In this document: positions 42,921 through 53,941 of the stretch, one piece after another
Position numbering within the stretch: the stretch's first letter is position 1
How the letters are laid out: each line of letters begins with the position of its first letter
Assembly (NCBI GenBank): GCA_017311315.1
Contig: CM029670.1
Coordinates: forward strand, 24,455,449 to 24,519,448
DNA from: Dendrocalamus latiflorus
Taxonomy: Eukaryota > Streptophyta > Magnoliopsida > Poales > Poaceae
DNA length: 64,000 nucleotides
Direction of reading: 5' to 3'
Program-made: the position numbers and the translations under genes
The notes under the pieces: model-generated
What the model saw: only the letters and a program-made list of their open reading frames with translations
What the model was told of the DNA's origin: nothing
Databases searched by the model: none

Positions 42921-44118
42921 CCGAAGTAGACGTGCGCGCTCCGTCCCCCACCCTTCGAACGGGTGGCAGCGGAGCTGGCGCCTAGCCGAAGTAGACGCGC
43001 GCGCTCCATCCCCCACCCTTCCAACGGGTGGCAGCGGAGCTGGCGCCTAGCCGAAGTAGACGCGCGCGCTCCGTCCCCTACCCTTCGAACGCGTGGCAGC
43101 GGAGCTGGCGCCTAGTCGAAGTAGACGCGCGCGCTCCGTCCCCTACCCTTCGGACGGGTGGCAGCGGAGCTGGCGCCTAGCCGAAGTAAACGCGCGCGCT
43201 CCGTCCCCCACCCTTCGCACGGGTGGCAGCGGAGCTGGCGCCTAGCCGAAGTAGACACGCGCGCTCCGTCCCCCACCCTTCACACGGGTGGCAGCAGAGC
43301 TGGCGCCTAGCCGAAGTAGACGCGCGAGCTCCGTCCCCTACCCTTCGAACGGGTGGCAGCGGAGCTGGCGCCCAGTCCAAGTAGACGCGCGCGCTCCGTC
43401 CCCTACCCTTCGGACGGGTGGCAGCGGAGCTGGCGCCTAGCCGAAGTAGACGCGCGTGCTCCCTCCCCTACCCTTAAGACGGGTGGCAGCGGAGCTGGCG
43501 CCTAGCCGAAGTAGACGCGCGCGCTCCGTCCCCTACCCTTCGAACAGGTGGCAGCGGAGCTAGCGCCTAGCCGAAGTAGACGCGCGCGCTCCGTCCCCTA
43601 CCCTTCGCACGGGTGGCAGCGGAGCTGGCGCCTAGCCGAAGTAGACGCGCGCGCTCCGTCCCCTACCCTTGGAACGGGTGGCAGCGGAGCTGGCGCCTAG
43701 CCGAAGTAGACGCGCGCGCTCCGTCCCCTTCCCTTCGTACGGGTGGCAGCGCAGCTGGCGCCTAGGCGAAGTAGACGCGCGCACTCCGTCCCCTAGTCTT
43801 CGAACGGGTGGCAGCGGAGCTGGCGCCTAGCCGAAATAGACGCGCGCGCTCCGTCCTCTACCCTTCGAACGGGTGGCAGCGGAGCTGGCGCCTAGGCGAA
43901 GTACACGCGCGCACTCCGTCCCCTACCCTTCGAACGGGTGGCAGCGGAGCTGGCGCCTAGCCGAAGTAGACGCGCGCGCTCCGTCCCCTACCCTTCGAAC
44001 GGGTGGCAGCGCAGCTGGCGCCTAGCCGAAGTAGACGCGCGCGCTCCATCCTCTACCCTTCCAACGGGTGGCAGCGAAGCTGGCGCCTAGTCGAAGTAGA
44101 TGCGCGCGCTCCGTCCCC
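42921..44118 (-). repeat. 65-bp tandem array, ~18 units, in Tat2
   Basis: Units start at 42921, 42986, 43051, 43116 and so on at 65-bp steps. Each contains CCGAAGTAGACGCGCGCGCT, CCCTACCCTTCGAACGGGT (an imperfect inverted repeat around TTCGAA) and GGAGCTGGCGCCTAG. Units are mostly over 90% alike. The array lies between the antisense gene and the 3' LTR and is very CpG-rich. Open frames through it are repeats of a meaningless peptide. Confidence 0.95.
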
Positions 44119-44739
44119 CGCAGGCGTAGCCAGGGCTGTCGGGGCGGGGTTTAAACTTTTTGGCTCCGGGGTCCATGTTGGGGGCGGGGCCGGAACCGTG
44201 GGCGATGCGGTGGTGAAGGCGGGTGTTGTGAAGGCGGCTTTCCCGCGTTTCGCAGCTGCCACGGCCTCGCGGCTTGATAGTGCGCTTTAAATGACGGCTG
44301 AAATTGCGCCGACGCCTGGCCTGTCAGAAGGCAGGCTGTCGCGTTATGCAGTGTGCTTTCGCGTGGGTGGGGCACTCGGCGGCTTGCAACCGGCGCGTCG
44401 TGGGATGTGAGCAGTTGCGTGCTCGTGGCTGTTCGCTGCTTCCCCAGGGAGGCGGGACGCGTGTCGAGCGCGTACTGGGGTTGTGGGCTTCCTGGCCACC
44501 TACCCGGCGCGCCCCTCTAGGTACCGACGGTTCTTCTTTCTAGATCGTGTGTATGCGAACCGCTGGGGTTCTAGCCTAACTGCGCCTTCTGGCCGTGGGG
44601 GAGGCGAGCGGGCTTTATAAGGTGCCCTCACCGGGATGGGAGCACTTTTGTCCCACTTGCCGCTTAGTTATGGTTTATTCCGTGCCGGTAGTAGCGCGAC
44701 TTCCTGCCTTGGTTTCTTTTACCCTGCTTTTAGGAGACA
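44119..44739 (+). other. Upstream region of the Tat2 antisense gene
   Basis: GC-rich unique sequence between the 65-bp array and the antisense ATG. It has a TATA-like box but no credible coding frame. It presumably holds the promoter of the antisense gene. Confidence 0.45.
44616..44622 (+). promoter_or_regulatory. TATA-like box for the antisense gene
   Basis: TATAAGG within GGGCTTTATAAGGTG, about 120 bp before the ATG at 44740. It is on the plus strand, opposite to gag-pol. Confidence 0.45.
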
Positions 44740-45654
44740 ATGGCCAGCCATGGCGACGCATCTCGCCCTCCTAGCGGTGGCTCCTCATCTAGTTGGGACA
44801 AATTGTCCTTCCCTTCTGGGGATTACAAGCTGGTGCTGCGGGGGCGCTCGCATGCCGACAGGCGATGGGACGCCATGGAATACTCGGGGGGCCGGTGTTC
44901 CCGCGTGTTGGGAAAGAGCCGCGTGACCAAGGAGATGCTGCAGCGGCTTGTTCGTGACGGGAAGATCGAGGATCGGGATGGGGCTCGCCTACCCCGTCGC
45001 AACGAAACGGAGCCGAAGCCCCAGGAGACAGAGACGATCATTTTCATCGCGTTCTTTGACGCCGGCCTTCGCATGCCCTCAAAGATGTTTGTGGGCGAAG
45101 TCTTGCGGGCCTAAGGGTTGGAGTTAGCGCAGCTAGCGCCGAGCGCAATAGTCCACCTGGCTGTCTTCTCATGGGCGACGCGGACGGAAGGCCGGTGTCC
45201 CAGCGTGAGCCTGTTCACCACCCTGCACGACGCCTGCTGCCCCCCAAGAAGGCTGGGGATGGAGCTATTTCCAATTTTGGCAGTGTGGACTTCGTGCTGC
45301 AATCGTCTTGCACGACGCTGTTCCCCGCGCCGGCCGCCCTGGGGAAGTGGGAGTCCGGCTGGACGCGGTGGTGGTTTTATTACCACGTGACCGGCCCGAG
45401 TGGCCTGCTACGCCGAGGCGGGCCTATCTCGTTCAATACTTCGCCAAGTGTGAAGCCGGAGGCTGACGACGCGCAGAGACTCTGGAGACTTGTCGGCGTC
45501 GCCCGCCGGCTAAGTATGCGCGACCTGGCTGAAGAGTTCACGATGTACGGGGTGGCGCCGCTGTCTTCCCGGTGGAGATATACGGGCCGGGGCGATGACC
45601 GAGCGGACGGGATCTGCCCGCCAGTGTCCTGCCTGCTTCCGCGCTCCGCCCCTT

Positions 45655-45736
45655 GTAAGTTGTCTAGAGTGCCGCAGGCATCTCCTGACGTATCCACACT
45701 TGTTCTCACGCGATCGCCCTGCTGTCTCTTGTGCAG
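45655..45736 (+). other. Candidate intron 1 of the antisense gene
   Basis: GTAAGT at the 5' end, CTCTTGTGCAG at the 3' end, 82 bp, phase 1. Splicing joins the frame ending RSAP to the frame continuing ARLEDAERATEVFLG. Confidence 0.6.
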
Positions 45737-46869
45737 TGGCTCGGCTAGAAGACGCGGAGCGCGCGACTGAGGTGTTCCTCGGCCCATACACACTTGAGGA
45801 GCACAAGCTACGCGAGGCCGCGACCCAAACGGCGAAGCCAGGGCGGGTGAACCGCACATGCGAAGTTTTGGGTATCGCTGTGCCGGAACGCCCGATACCA
45901 ACGGAGATTCCAGCGGGGACCTCGGGTCATCATGGCGGTGGCGGCCGTGCAGACGCCTCGTATTCGCAGCGTCGGGCTCACTCCGATGCTGCCATACTCA
46001 GCTTGCCAGCCGCCTCGGCAGTTGGTACTGCTGGGGCAGGACGCTCGACCGGTGACGCGCCCGGCTGGACCAGTTCGGCGGGGTGCGCCGCCTCGATTCC
46101 GCCGGCCGCACTATCCGGAGACGCTGCTGAGCGTACGGGCGCGGCCTTTACTAGGCCGGAGCCCGTCAACCCGGAAAGGAACGTTACGCCTGACGAGAGG
46201 GCCGTGGCCGTTGGTGCTGCTACTACCAGGGACACGTCCGGCGCGGCGGAGACCGAAGGTGGAGTAGGAGCTGCGGCCGCTATAGTCACGGAGGAATCGC
46301 CCTCGGCTCCTCAGCCGAAACGCCCTCGGATGCAGTCTCCCCCGCCTCCGAAGGGTCGCTACAACGTTGCAGGCCCCCTGCTTGGGATTGTGGCGCCCGA
46401 TGCCGCCGAGGGGGCCTCGCACCCGACCACCGAGGCGCTCACGCCGCTATCGGTGGCCGAGCAGACACCACCCCCTGCTGCGGTGAGGGGGGCAGGAGGT
46501 AAGCGTGGCTCCCTCTCTCCGCTCGACTTCGCGAAACTCTCTCCGATCTGCTCGCTCATTCCGTCAGCATCAGGCGAGACGACGTCTCCCGGATGCGGTG
46601 AAGGATAGAGCAACAGGGGAGTGCACGAAGTCCAACACCTTGTACAGGGTGTCGCGCCGGTGTCTGCTGCTGTCGAAGCAGCCGAAGCCTCCACAGCCCT
46701 CGACGCGGTGGGGTCCGAACCCGTCCTGTCCGACTACTTCCCACGACTGGAGATACTCCGCGCTCTCACCATGGCCGCAGAACGCGCCAGTGGCAGCCTT
46801 GACCGGCGGATGCTATCATCATGCGAGGGAGACCACCTAACACTGGCGCTGCGGGCCTCGGAAATAAGG

Positions 46870-46938
46870 GTGAGTACCTGTGCCGCGCATTTTGTATGGC
46901 GCTACTGGGCGCCTGGTGACTTACATTGCTGCTTTCAG
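46870..46938 (+). other. Candidate intron 2 of the antisense gene
   Basis: GTGAGTACC at the start, GCTTTCAG at the end, 69 bp, phase 0. The unspliced frame is also open, so the call rests on the splice sites and on the aromatic/Cys-rich translation of the interval, unlike the Ala/Glu-rich flanks. Confidence 0.5.
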
Positions 46939-47834
46939 ACGCTTGTCATCAGCGACGCGCTAGACGAGGCCCGCATCCGGGAGCGGAGGGCCCTAGAAGC
47001 CAGGCTTCGCGAAGCGGATGACGCTCACGCGACAAAGGACGAAGAGCTCCGCGCGCTGGAGGGTGCCTTGTCATCCCTACAAGTCGAGGCCGAGGAAGCC
47101 AAACGCGCCGCTGCAGAGGAACGCGCCTCCTTCCTGCAGCAGATTGCCGCCTTGGAGGGGGAGAAGACCCAGCTGACCGAGACTCTTGCAGGGAAGGCCC
47201 GCGCCTTGGACGACGCGTCCACGTCAGCCTGGGGGCGATGGAGTCTCTGAACCGGGCCCTCCGCGATCTGTGCGTTGACGTGCCCGACGCCACCCACGGG
47301 CCGGAGGACCTGATGGAGACGCTTGGCCTGATCGAGGAGGGGGCGGGCGTCGCGCTTCGCAGCGCCAAGACCTTCGGGGAGCACTGTGGCTATCTCGGCG
47401 CGTGCCTTGCCCTCGGCATGCTCCACACCCGTGGGTGTAGGCATATGCAGGAGCTGGCAAACCCTCAGCTGGATCTTCCTGGCCAGTCGGAGGCGCTGCC
47501 GGATGCTATTCGCTCCATCGAGCCTAGCCTCCGGAACTTCCACTGGCGGATCTGGAGTCGCGTCGGGGAGGATGCGGCGAGGGTTGCAGTACAGCAAACG
47601 CTGCGCGGGGGAGGGGACTTCCTTCGTTGGCTCGAAGAGGTTTCCCGAGGCCCTGGCGGTGGCACGGGCCCCTCGGTGCCGCGCGAAGACTGAGGCGTTG
47701 ATTATATCAGGCGGAGGGGGGTTCGTGCTTGCGCGCCCATACCTGTAATCATTTGACCTCATATTTTTGCAATGGGACGATGCCCCATTTATTCTTACTA
47801 CTGTGAGCTGTGTTTTGAGCCGACGACGCCTGAT

Positions 47835-48597
47835 TTATAGTCCGTAGACTGTCGCGTGCGGAGGTGAACCTCGACGCTACGTCGTAATTTATAGTCCATG
47901 GACTCTCGCGTGCGGAGGCGGACCTCGACGCTACGTCTTATTTATAGTCCGTGGACTGGTGCGTGCGGAGGTGGACCTCGACGCTACGTCTTATTTAAAG
48001 TCCGTAGACTGGTGCGTGCGGAAGCTGAGCTCAACGCTACGTCTTATTTAAAGTCCGTAGACTGGTGCGTGCGGAAGCTGAGCTCAACGCTACGTCTTAT
48101 TTATAGTCCGTGGACTCTCGCGTGCGGAGGTGAACCTCGACGCTACGTCTTATTTAAAGTCCGTAGACTGGTGCGTGCGGAAGCTGAGCTCAACGCTACG
48201 TCTTATTTATAGTCCGTGGACTGGTGCGTGCGGAGGTGGACGTCGACGCTACGTCTTATTTAAAGTCCGTAGACTGGTGCGTGCGGAAGCTGAGCTCAAC
48301 GCTACGTCTTATTTATAGTCCGTGGACTCTCGCGTGCAGAGGTGAACCTCGACGCTACGTCTTATTTAAAGTCCGTAAACTGGTGCGTGCGGAAGCTGAG
48401 CTCAACGCTACGTCTTATTTATAGTCCGTGGACTCTCGCGTGCGGAGGTGAACCTTGACGCTACGTCTTATTCAAAGTCCGTAGACTGGTGCGTGCGGAA
48501 GCTGAGCTCAACGCTACGTCTTATTTATAGTCCGTGGACTCTCGCGTGCGGAGGTGAACCTCGACGCTACGTCTTATTTAAAGTCCGTAGACTGTCT
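47835..48597 (-). repeat. 53-bp tandem array, ~14 units, in Tat2
   Basis: ACGTCTTA occurs at 47933, 47986, 48039 and 48092, exactly 53 bp apart, and the array continues to 48597. Two unit types alternate irregularly (CTCGACGCTACG versus CTCAACGCTACG, with TTTATAGTCC versus TTTAAAGTCC). On the minus strand, the element's sense strand, the first type reads GGACTATAAATAAGACGTAG. The array lies between the pol stop and the end of the antisense gene. Frames through it encode a repeated peptide and are not genes. Confidence 0.95.
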
Positions 48598-48710
48598 ACT
48601 GCGGCCAGACGATGATAGTTTCGGAAACAGCAAGCTTTATTGAACTCCCGTTTGCGCAGGCGAACCTCATACAAGGAGGGGATGATGCCATTATAGTCCT
48701 CATCCTGCGT

Positions 48711-51700
48711 CTAGGCGTAATATCGCCGTAGCTTGTCCGCGTTCCATGTGTGGCGGAGAGTTTGCCCCTCGAGCGTGGTGAGGCGGTACGCTCCCTTCTG
48801 CAAAGCTTCCGCCACGATGTATGGACCCTCCCACTTGGATTCCAGCTTGCCGACGGTCTCCGCATGGAGCGCCGTTCTGAGGACGAGATCCCCAGGGTTG
48901 AACCTTCGCGGGTATACAGACCGATCTCGAGTACGCACTGTCTGCCGTGCGTACTTCTCGACATGGTGGGCCGCGCTCGCCCGCGCCCCGTCGAGGAGGT
49001 CCAGGGATACGTGACACTCCTCGTCGGGCGCTTGGACGAGGACCCTCCGTGATCCCGCCTTGATTTCTTCACGCGTCACTGCCTCATCACCGAAGAGGAG
49101 CTTGAAAGGCGTGAACCCCGTCGGGCGTGTGACCGTTGTGCGAAGGGACCAGAGGACGCTGTGAAGCTCGCTCGGCCACCTGCCCTTCGGCAGCCCAACC
49201 AGGCGTTTTTTGATGGCGATAGAGATAGCACCGTTCGCCCTTTCGACTGCCCCGTTGGACTGGGGGTGCCCAACCGAGGCGAACCGAAGCGTGATGCCCA
49301 TGTCGCCGCAGAACGCCTTGAACGGGGTGGCATCAAATTGCAGGCCATTGTCGACGGTGAGTTCCCTGGGCACGCTGAAGCGACATATGATGTTCTGCCA
49401 GAGGAAACGCTGCATGGCAGCCGAGGTTATCTTGGCTAGGGCTACCACCTCCGGCCACCTGGAGAAGTATCCTAGCGCGACGACCATGAACCGTAGGTCC
49501 CCTGGGGCTCGGGGGAGTGGTCCCACTATGTCGACGCCCCAGCATGCCAACGGCCATACCGGGGGGATAGGGTTGAGCTTCGTCGGAGGCCTGCGGATGA
49601 TGCGCCCCATCCACTGACACCCCTGGCAGCGACGCACGAGGTCCTGGGCGTCGGCGATGGCGGTCGGCCAGTAGAAGCCTTGCCTGAATGCCTTGCCGAC
49701 CAACGACCTCGGCGCAAGATGAGACCCGCACACCCCCGCGTGGATCTCCACAAGGAGCTTCTTCCCCTCTTCGCGGGGGAGGCAGCGTAGGAGCGGTGCG
49801 CAGACGCCCTGTTTGTAGAGCGTCCCTTCAAATACTTGGAAAGACCTGGCACGGTGCTGCAGACGCCGGAGCTCGGCGTGGTCCTCTGGCTCGGCGATGC
49901 CCTGCAGGAAATTGAAGATAGGCTCTCGCCAGTCGCCCTGCTGGGCGATGTGGTGAACGAGGGCCGCGTCCCGGTTGTCCTGCACAATGGCCGCCTGCGG
50001 GAATACCTCTCGTAAAACGCCTCATCAGGGGGCGGCAGCTGCTGGCTGGCCGCCTTCGCGAGAGCGTCGGCCTGCTCATTTTCCACGCGAGGGATGGCTT
50101 TGACCGTGATGCCCAAAAAATGTCTTTCCCTTGCTCTTACGGCGGCGAGGTATTTAGCTAGCTCGGGGTCCTTGGCTTGATATGACTTGTCGACATGGCC
50201 GACCACCAAACGCGAGTCCGTGCGGACGAGCACTCGCCGCGCACCGATTGCCTTGAGCTTGGTCAGGCCGAAGAGTAGCGCTTCATACTCCGCTGTGTTG
50301 TTGGTGGCCGGAAATGCGAGGTGCGCCGAGTACGATAGGCGCTGCCCCTCGGGTGTGACAATTACCGCGCCCACGCCCGCGCCCGCGACGCTGTAAGCCC
50401 CATCGACGATGAGGGTCCAGACCGGGTCGTCGTGCTTCTGAGCAGGCTGAGCCGGCGGGGTCCATTCTGCGAGGAAGTCGGCGAGGACTTGAGATTTGAT
50501 TGCCGTCCTTGAGGCGTATGTCAGGGAAAACGGGGCGAGCTCGGCAGCCCACTTGCCGATGCGGCCCGTGGATTCCTTGTTGTGCATCATCTCCGCCAGT
50601 GGGAATGAGGAAGGCACCGTGATTGGATGGGCCAAAAAATAATGCCGGAGCTTCCTAGAGGCCATGACCAATGCGTAAGCAAGCTTTTCAAGCTCTGTAT
50701 ATCACGTCTTGGCACCTTGAAGGGCTTCGGAGACGAAGTATACGGGCCGTTGTACGGCGCCTTCCTCTAGGACGAGGACGGCACTGACCGCTGTAGTTGA
50801 TGCAGCCAGATAGAGCAGGAGGGGAGCCTCTGGTGCTGGGGCGACCAGAGTGGGGAGACTCGCCAGGTGTTTCTTGAGCGCGTTGAAGGCCTCCGCACAG
50901 TCACCATCCCACTGAAAACCGTCGCACCCGCGGAGTGTCTTTAAAAATGGTAAACCTCGCTCCGCCGCCCTGGATAAAAAGTGGCTCAAGGCTGCCATGC
51001 GGCCCACCAGCCTCTGGACTTCCCTCGTCGTCTTGGGCTGCTCCATACCCAAGATAGCGTCGACCTTATCAAGGTTCGCCTGGATGCCCCGCCCGGACAC
51101 GAGGAATCCCAGGAGTTTGCCCGCCTGCACGCCGAAGACGCACTTGTCGGGGTTGAGCTTGATGCCGGCTTTCCTGAGGTTGTCGAAGGTCTCCTGAAGG
51201 TCCCGGCCATGCAAAGCGAGCTGCCGGGTTTTGACTACCACGTCATCGATGTAGGCTTCGACGTTTCTCCCGAGCTGGGCGGCCAGGGCGATGGCGACGA
51301 GGCGGGTAAAGGTAGCGCCCGTGTTCTTCAAGCCAAAGGGCATCCTGATGAAACAGAAGGTGCCGATTGGTGTGATGAAGCTAGTCTTGCTCTCGTCGTC
51401 CTTGGCTATGTATACCTGATGGTAACCGGAGTAGGCATCTAAGAAACTCATTAGCTCGCACCCCGCGGTAGCATCGACCAATTGATCGATGCGCGGTAAA
51501 GGGTAATTGTCCTTTGGGCACGCCTTGTTGAGCGCCGTAAAATCGATGCACATACGCCAGGCCCCGCTAGCCTTCTTGACCAATACTGGGTTGGCGAGCC
51601 ACTCTGGGTGGTGGACCTCGCGGATGACCCCGGCTCGAAGAAGCTTTGCCACCTCCATCTTGGCCGCCTACTGCCGATCCATGGACATGCGGCGAAGCTT

Positions 51701-51808
51701 TTGCTTGACCGACTTGGCGTCGGGGCGGACCACCAAACGGTGCTCGATTATGGCGCGGTCCATGCCCTTGATATCTTCTGCTGACCATGCAAAGATGTCG
51801 GTGTTGCT
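48711..51808 (-). pseudogene. Tat2 pol (RT-RNase H-integrase), broken
   Basis: Same protein as Tat1 pol. RT (51658-50702) has AYIDDVVVKT at the catalytic site (Ile for Val, allowed) and keeps the primer-grip segment GKLLGFLVSGRGIQA missing from Tat1. RNase H keeps NNTAEYEALLFGL with the catalytic Glu. Integrase (49985-48711) keeps the HHCC finger (HAGVCGSH, CQGC), LTVDNGLQF, NGAVERANG and the C-terminal WEGPYIV, ending RLRRYYA. Breaks: TAG at 51668-51670 (CAG in Tat1), TGA at 50702-50704, and a frameshift at about 49990-50010 between RNase H and integrase. All are readable as simple mutations of an intact ancestor. Confidence 0.85.
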
Positions 51809-53644
51809 TCAAAGCACCTGGAGCAAATCTTGCTCGACCTCTGGGGGGAGCCCCTCACCAATAGACACAAACTGCCCCTCCGCCTGGAGCGGCACCCTTT
51901 TGACTCCGCCCTCGGGCCGAGGCTTAGGCGTCCATCCCGGGGCGGAGGGCGCATCGCCCAGCACGTCTGGTAGGGCGTGCACCGGGCGATGCAGATCCTG
52001 GCTGCCGACTTCGATGTGCCTGGCGAGGTCTTGGTCGCCGAAGACGGTGATGACACCCTCCGGGCCCGGGAGCTTCATACATAAGAAGGCGTGGTGTGGG
52101 ACCGCCTCGAAGGAGTTGATGGCGGGCCGTCCCAATATGACGTTATAGGGGTGTGCGATGTCCACAACGTCGAAGATGACATGGTGGGTCCAGATGTTAC
52201 TCTCCTGGTGGAGCGTGACGGGGAGGGATACCTGCCCTATGGCCTGCAGCAGCTGACCTCCGATGCCCTGAAGCGGAGCTCCTGCCTGCTCCATGCGACT
52301 TCGGTGGGTTCCCATACGGTCAAGGGCCCCTGTGAACAGGATGTTCGCAGAGCTCCCTCCGTCGACAAGGATGCGCCTGACGTCGCAGCCCGCGATGTGG
52401 GCCTGGATGACCAAGGGATCATGATGAGGGAACTCCACGCCCCTAGCGTCATTCGCGGTGAAGGTGATGTTGCGGGGCGGCAGCCACGATTGCGGCTGCT
52501 CCTCGGGGGCCCCTGATAAGGAGCCTCCGGTGATGACGTTGACGGCGTGGCACCGTGCGTCCTCCCTGGCTTGCGAGGGGCTGCCCCCCGAGTGCCGCTC
52601 CTGTACCTCGGCAGGGAGCCGAAGGGGCGAGTCCCGGGGTGCGGCCATCGCCCGTTGCAACTCCACAACCGCGGTGCACGCCTTCGTGTAGTGATTACCA
52701 TAACCGTGTACCTCGCACCATTTTCCGTAATAGAGTTGCTCCTGCTCCGCCCGGGGTCGCTCATCGCGGCCGAGTTCGCCTTCGCGACCTCGAAGGGCAT
52801 TCTCGATGACGAAGGTATGGCGGGCCTTTTGCGGTCTGCGCTGGTGGCGCCGGGGCTTGCGCCTGCTCTTTGGAGAGCCTTCTGGCTCCCCGGTGCTGTT
52901 GCGCCCAGGGGGGTCCTCCCGGGCCTGTCGACTGCGGGCCTGCTTCGAAGGGTCGTCGCCCACCCCCTCGTCGTATTTCGAGTGTGTCGCTTGAGCAAGA
53001 TCGAGAGTGAAAGCGTTGCGTCGCCACGCATCCTCCTCAGCCCGCGCATGTCCCTCCATCCTGTCGAAGAACCCGGCAACCGCCTTGATGGGCTTCGCGC
53101 GGCTGGGCGTGGGGGCGTCGCGGCTGTCCGCCCTTTCCGGCGCGGGCTCTGGCGTGGCCACTGGTGCGGCCTGCTGGCTTCGAGCCTCCTGCATGCCACA
53201 GACGGCCCCACGAAGGTCCCCCAGCTCCCGCTGGAACGCGTTGAGGACCGCCAGTAGCGCGCTTTCTACTGCTGGCGCACGCGGGGCCACCGGTGCACCC
53301 CGCGGGCGGGTCGGCGCGGGTACGGTCATCGCGGTGCCGAAGGCGGGGTCGGTCGTCGCGGCGCCGACGGCGGGGTCGGTCGTCGCGGCGCCGACGGCGG
53401 GGTCGGTCGTCGCGGCGCCGAAGGCGGGGTCGGCCGTCGCGGTGCCGATGGCGGGGTCGGTCGTCGCGGTGCCGACGGTGGGGTCGGTTGTCGTAGCGCG
53501 AGCGTCGACGTCCTCGACTGCTGCGACCACGCCGCCACCCGCACCCGCGACAGCCGACGCCGAAGCCCTGGAGCTCACGCGGCGCCGCGCCCCAGCCGCC
53601 TTCTTTCCCTTCGCCGCCGTCGACGAAGCCTTTTCCGGTGCCAT
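51809..53644 (-). pseudogene. Tat2 gag-protease, capsid core deleted
   Basis: The start MAPEKASSTAAKGKK at 53644 follows the primer-binding site by 31 bp. The Ala/Thr-rich N-terminus contains six 9-residue repeats (TTDPAVGAA type). After APTPSRA the sequence jumps to KPIKAVAGFFDRMEGHARAE, so the capsid-like core present in Tat1 (about 8610-9085, roughly 480 bp) is missing. The zinc knuckle variant CEVHGYGNHYTKAC and the protease VDGGSSANILF follow, then a linker to TGA at 51809-51811. The open frame extends upstream through the LTR to 53857, but the homology start is 53644. Gag cannot assemble normally without its core. Confidence 0.8.
53329..53490 (-). repeat. 27-bp minisatellite in Tat2 gag
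   Basis: Six units of 27 bp encoding TTDPAVGAA variants. Tat1 has only about two degenerate units at the matching place (8230-8320). Confidence 0.9.
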
Positions 53645-53675
53645 CCTCCTTTGAACTTCAGGCTTACTCCTGTCC

Positions 53676-53693
53676 TCCCCACGGACGGCGCCA
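53676..53693 (-). promoter_or_regulatory. Tat2 primer-binding site
   Basis: TGGCGCCGTCCGTGGGGA on the minus strand, 2 bp from the LTR, identical to Tat1. Confidence 0.75.
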
Positions 53694-53695
53694 AC

Positions 53696-53941
53696 TGTTG
53701 TGGCTACAGACCAAACAGAGAGAGAGATGGTAGTGGAGAGTGAGGGAGATGAGTAATGGCTTGGGGCCTCTCCATGGCTTGTATTCCATGTATATATATA
53801 CATGGGGAGTGCTTTTACAATTATACCCTTACAGCTGATCATCCCCCTCAGGGGCATTTATGTCATTACACATGGCCTATTCTTGGCCTTATAACCTCCT
53901 ATCAGGCCTGCTGGGTTTAGGTGGGGGCCACCCCTACAACA
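53696..53941 (-). repeat. Tat2 5' LTR
   Basis: 246 bp, aligned with 42561-42802. It contains the perfect 20-bp palindrome CCATGTATATATATACATGG (53786-53805), which includes the likely TATA region; the 3' LTR has a version shortened by 4 bp. Confidence 0.9.

Larger units (their letters stand above)
44740..47693 (+). pseudogene. Antisense ORF of Tat2 (PF04195-like, 'putative gypsy type transposon'), three exons
   Basis: The function of this family is unknown; such genes ride on Tat-type elements antisense to gag-pol. Start MASHGDASRPPSGG at 44740. Positions 45030-45530 carry the PF04195-like pattern: IIFIAFFDAGLRMPSKMFVGEVL, LELAQLAPSAIVHLAVF, then, one frame over, GSVDFVLQ and WFYYHV. Two GT-AG introns fit: 45655-45736 (82 bp, phase 1, joining two frames into SAP-LARLEDAERA) and 46870-46938 (69 bp, phase 0). 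The last exon has a coiled coil (RERRALEARLREADDAHATKDE onward) and ends SVPRED. Damage: stops at 45112 (TAA) and 46606 (TAG), and frameshifts near the C-run at about 45240 and near 47215. Confidence 0.7.
42561..53941 (-). mobile_element. Tat element 2, full LTR-to-LTR gypsy retrotransposon
   Basis: Read on the minus strand: 5' LTR (53941-53696), primer-binding site, gag-pol (53644-48711), 53-bp tandem array, an antisense gene (plus strand, 44740-47693), 65-bp tandem array, 3' LTR (42802-42561). The 242- and 246-bp LTRs differ at roughly ten places plus one small indel by eye. Flanks (CATCC on the left, GTTGT on the right) are not a target duplication. Gag-pol has three stops, a frameshift and a gag deletion, so the copy is not autonomous. 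The gene order with an antisense ORF between integrase and 3' LTR is a known feature of some Tat-lineage elements. Confidence 0.85.

Noticed and set aside
42921..44118. CRISPR-like array
   Set aside because: Units are contiguous 65-bp tandem repeats with no unique spacers, inside a plant retrotransposon.
44740..47693. Captured host gene inside Tat2
   Set aside because: The PF04195-like pattern, antisense orientation and position between integrase and 3' LTR match a known Tat-lineage accessory gene.
47898..48424. Proteins encoded by the 53-bp array
   Set aside because: Translation is a repeated peptide set by the repeat unit; the array length and phase differ between Tat copies.
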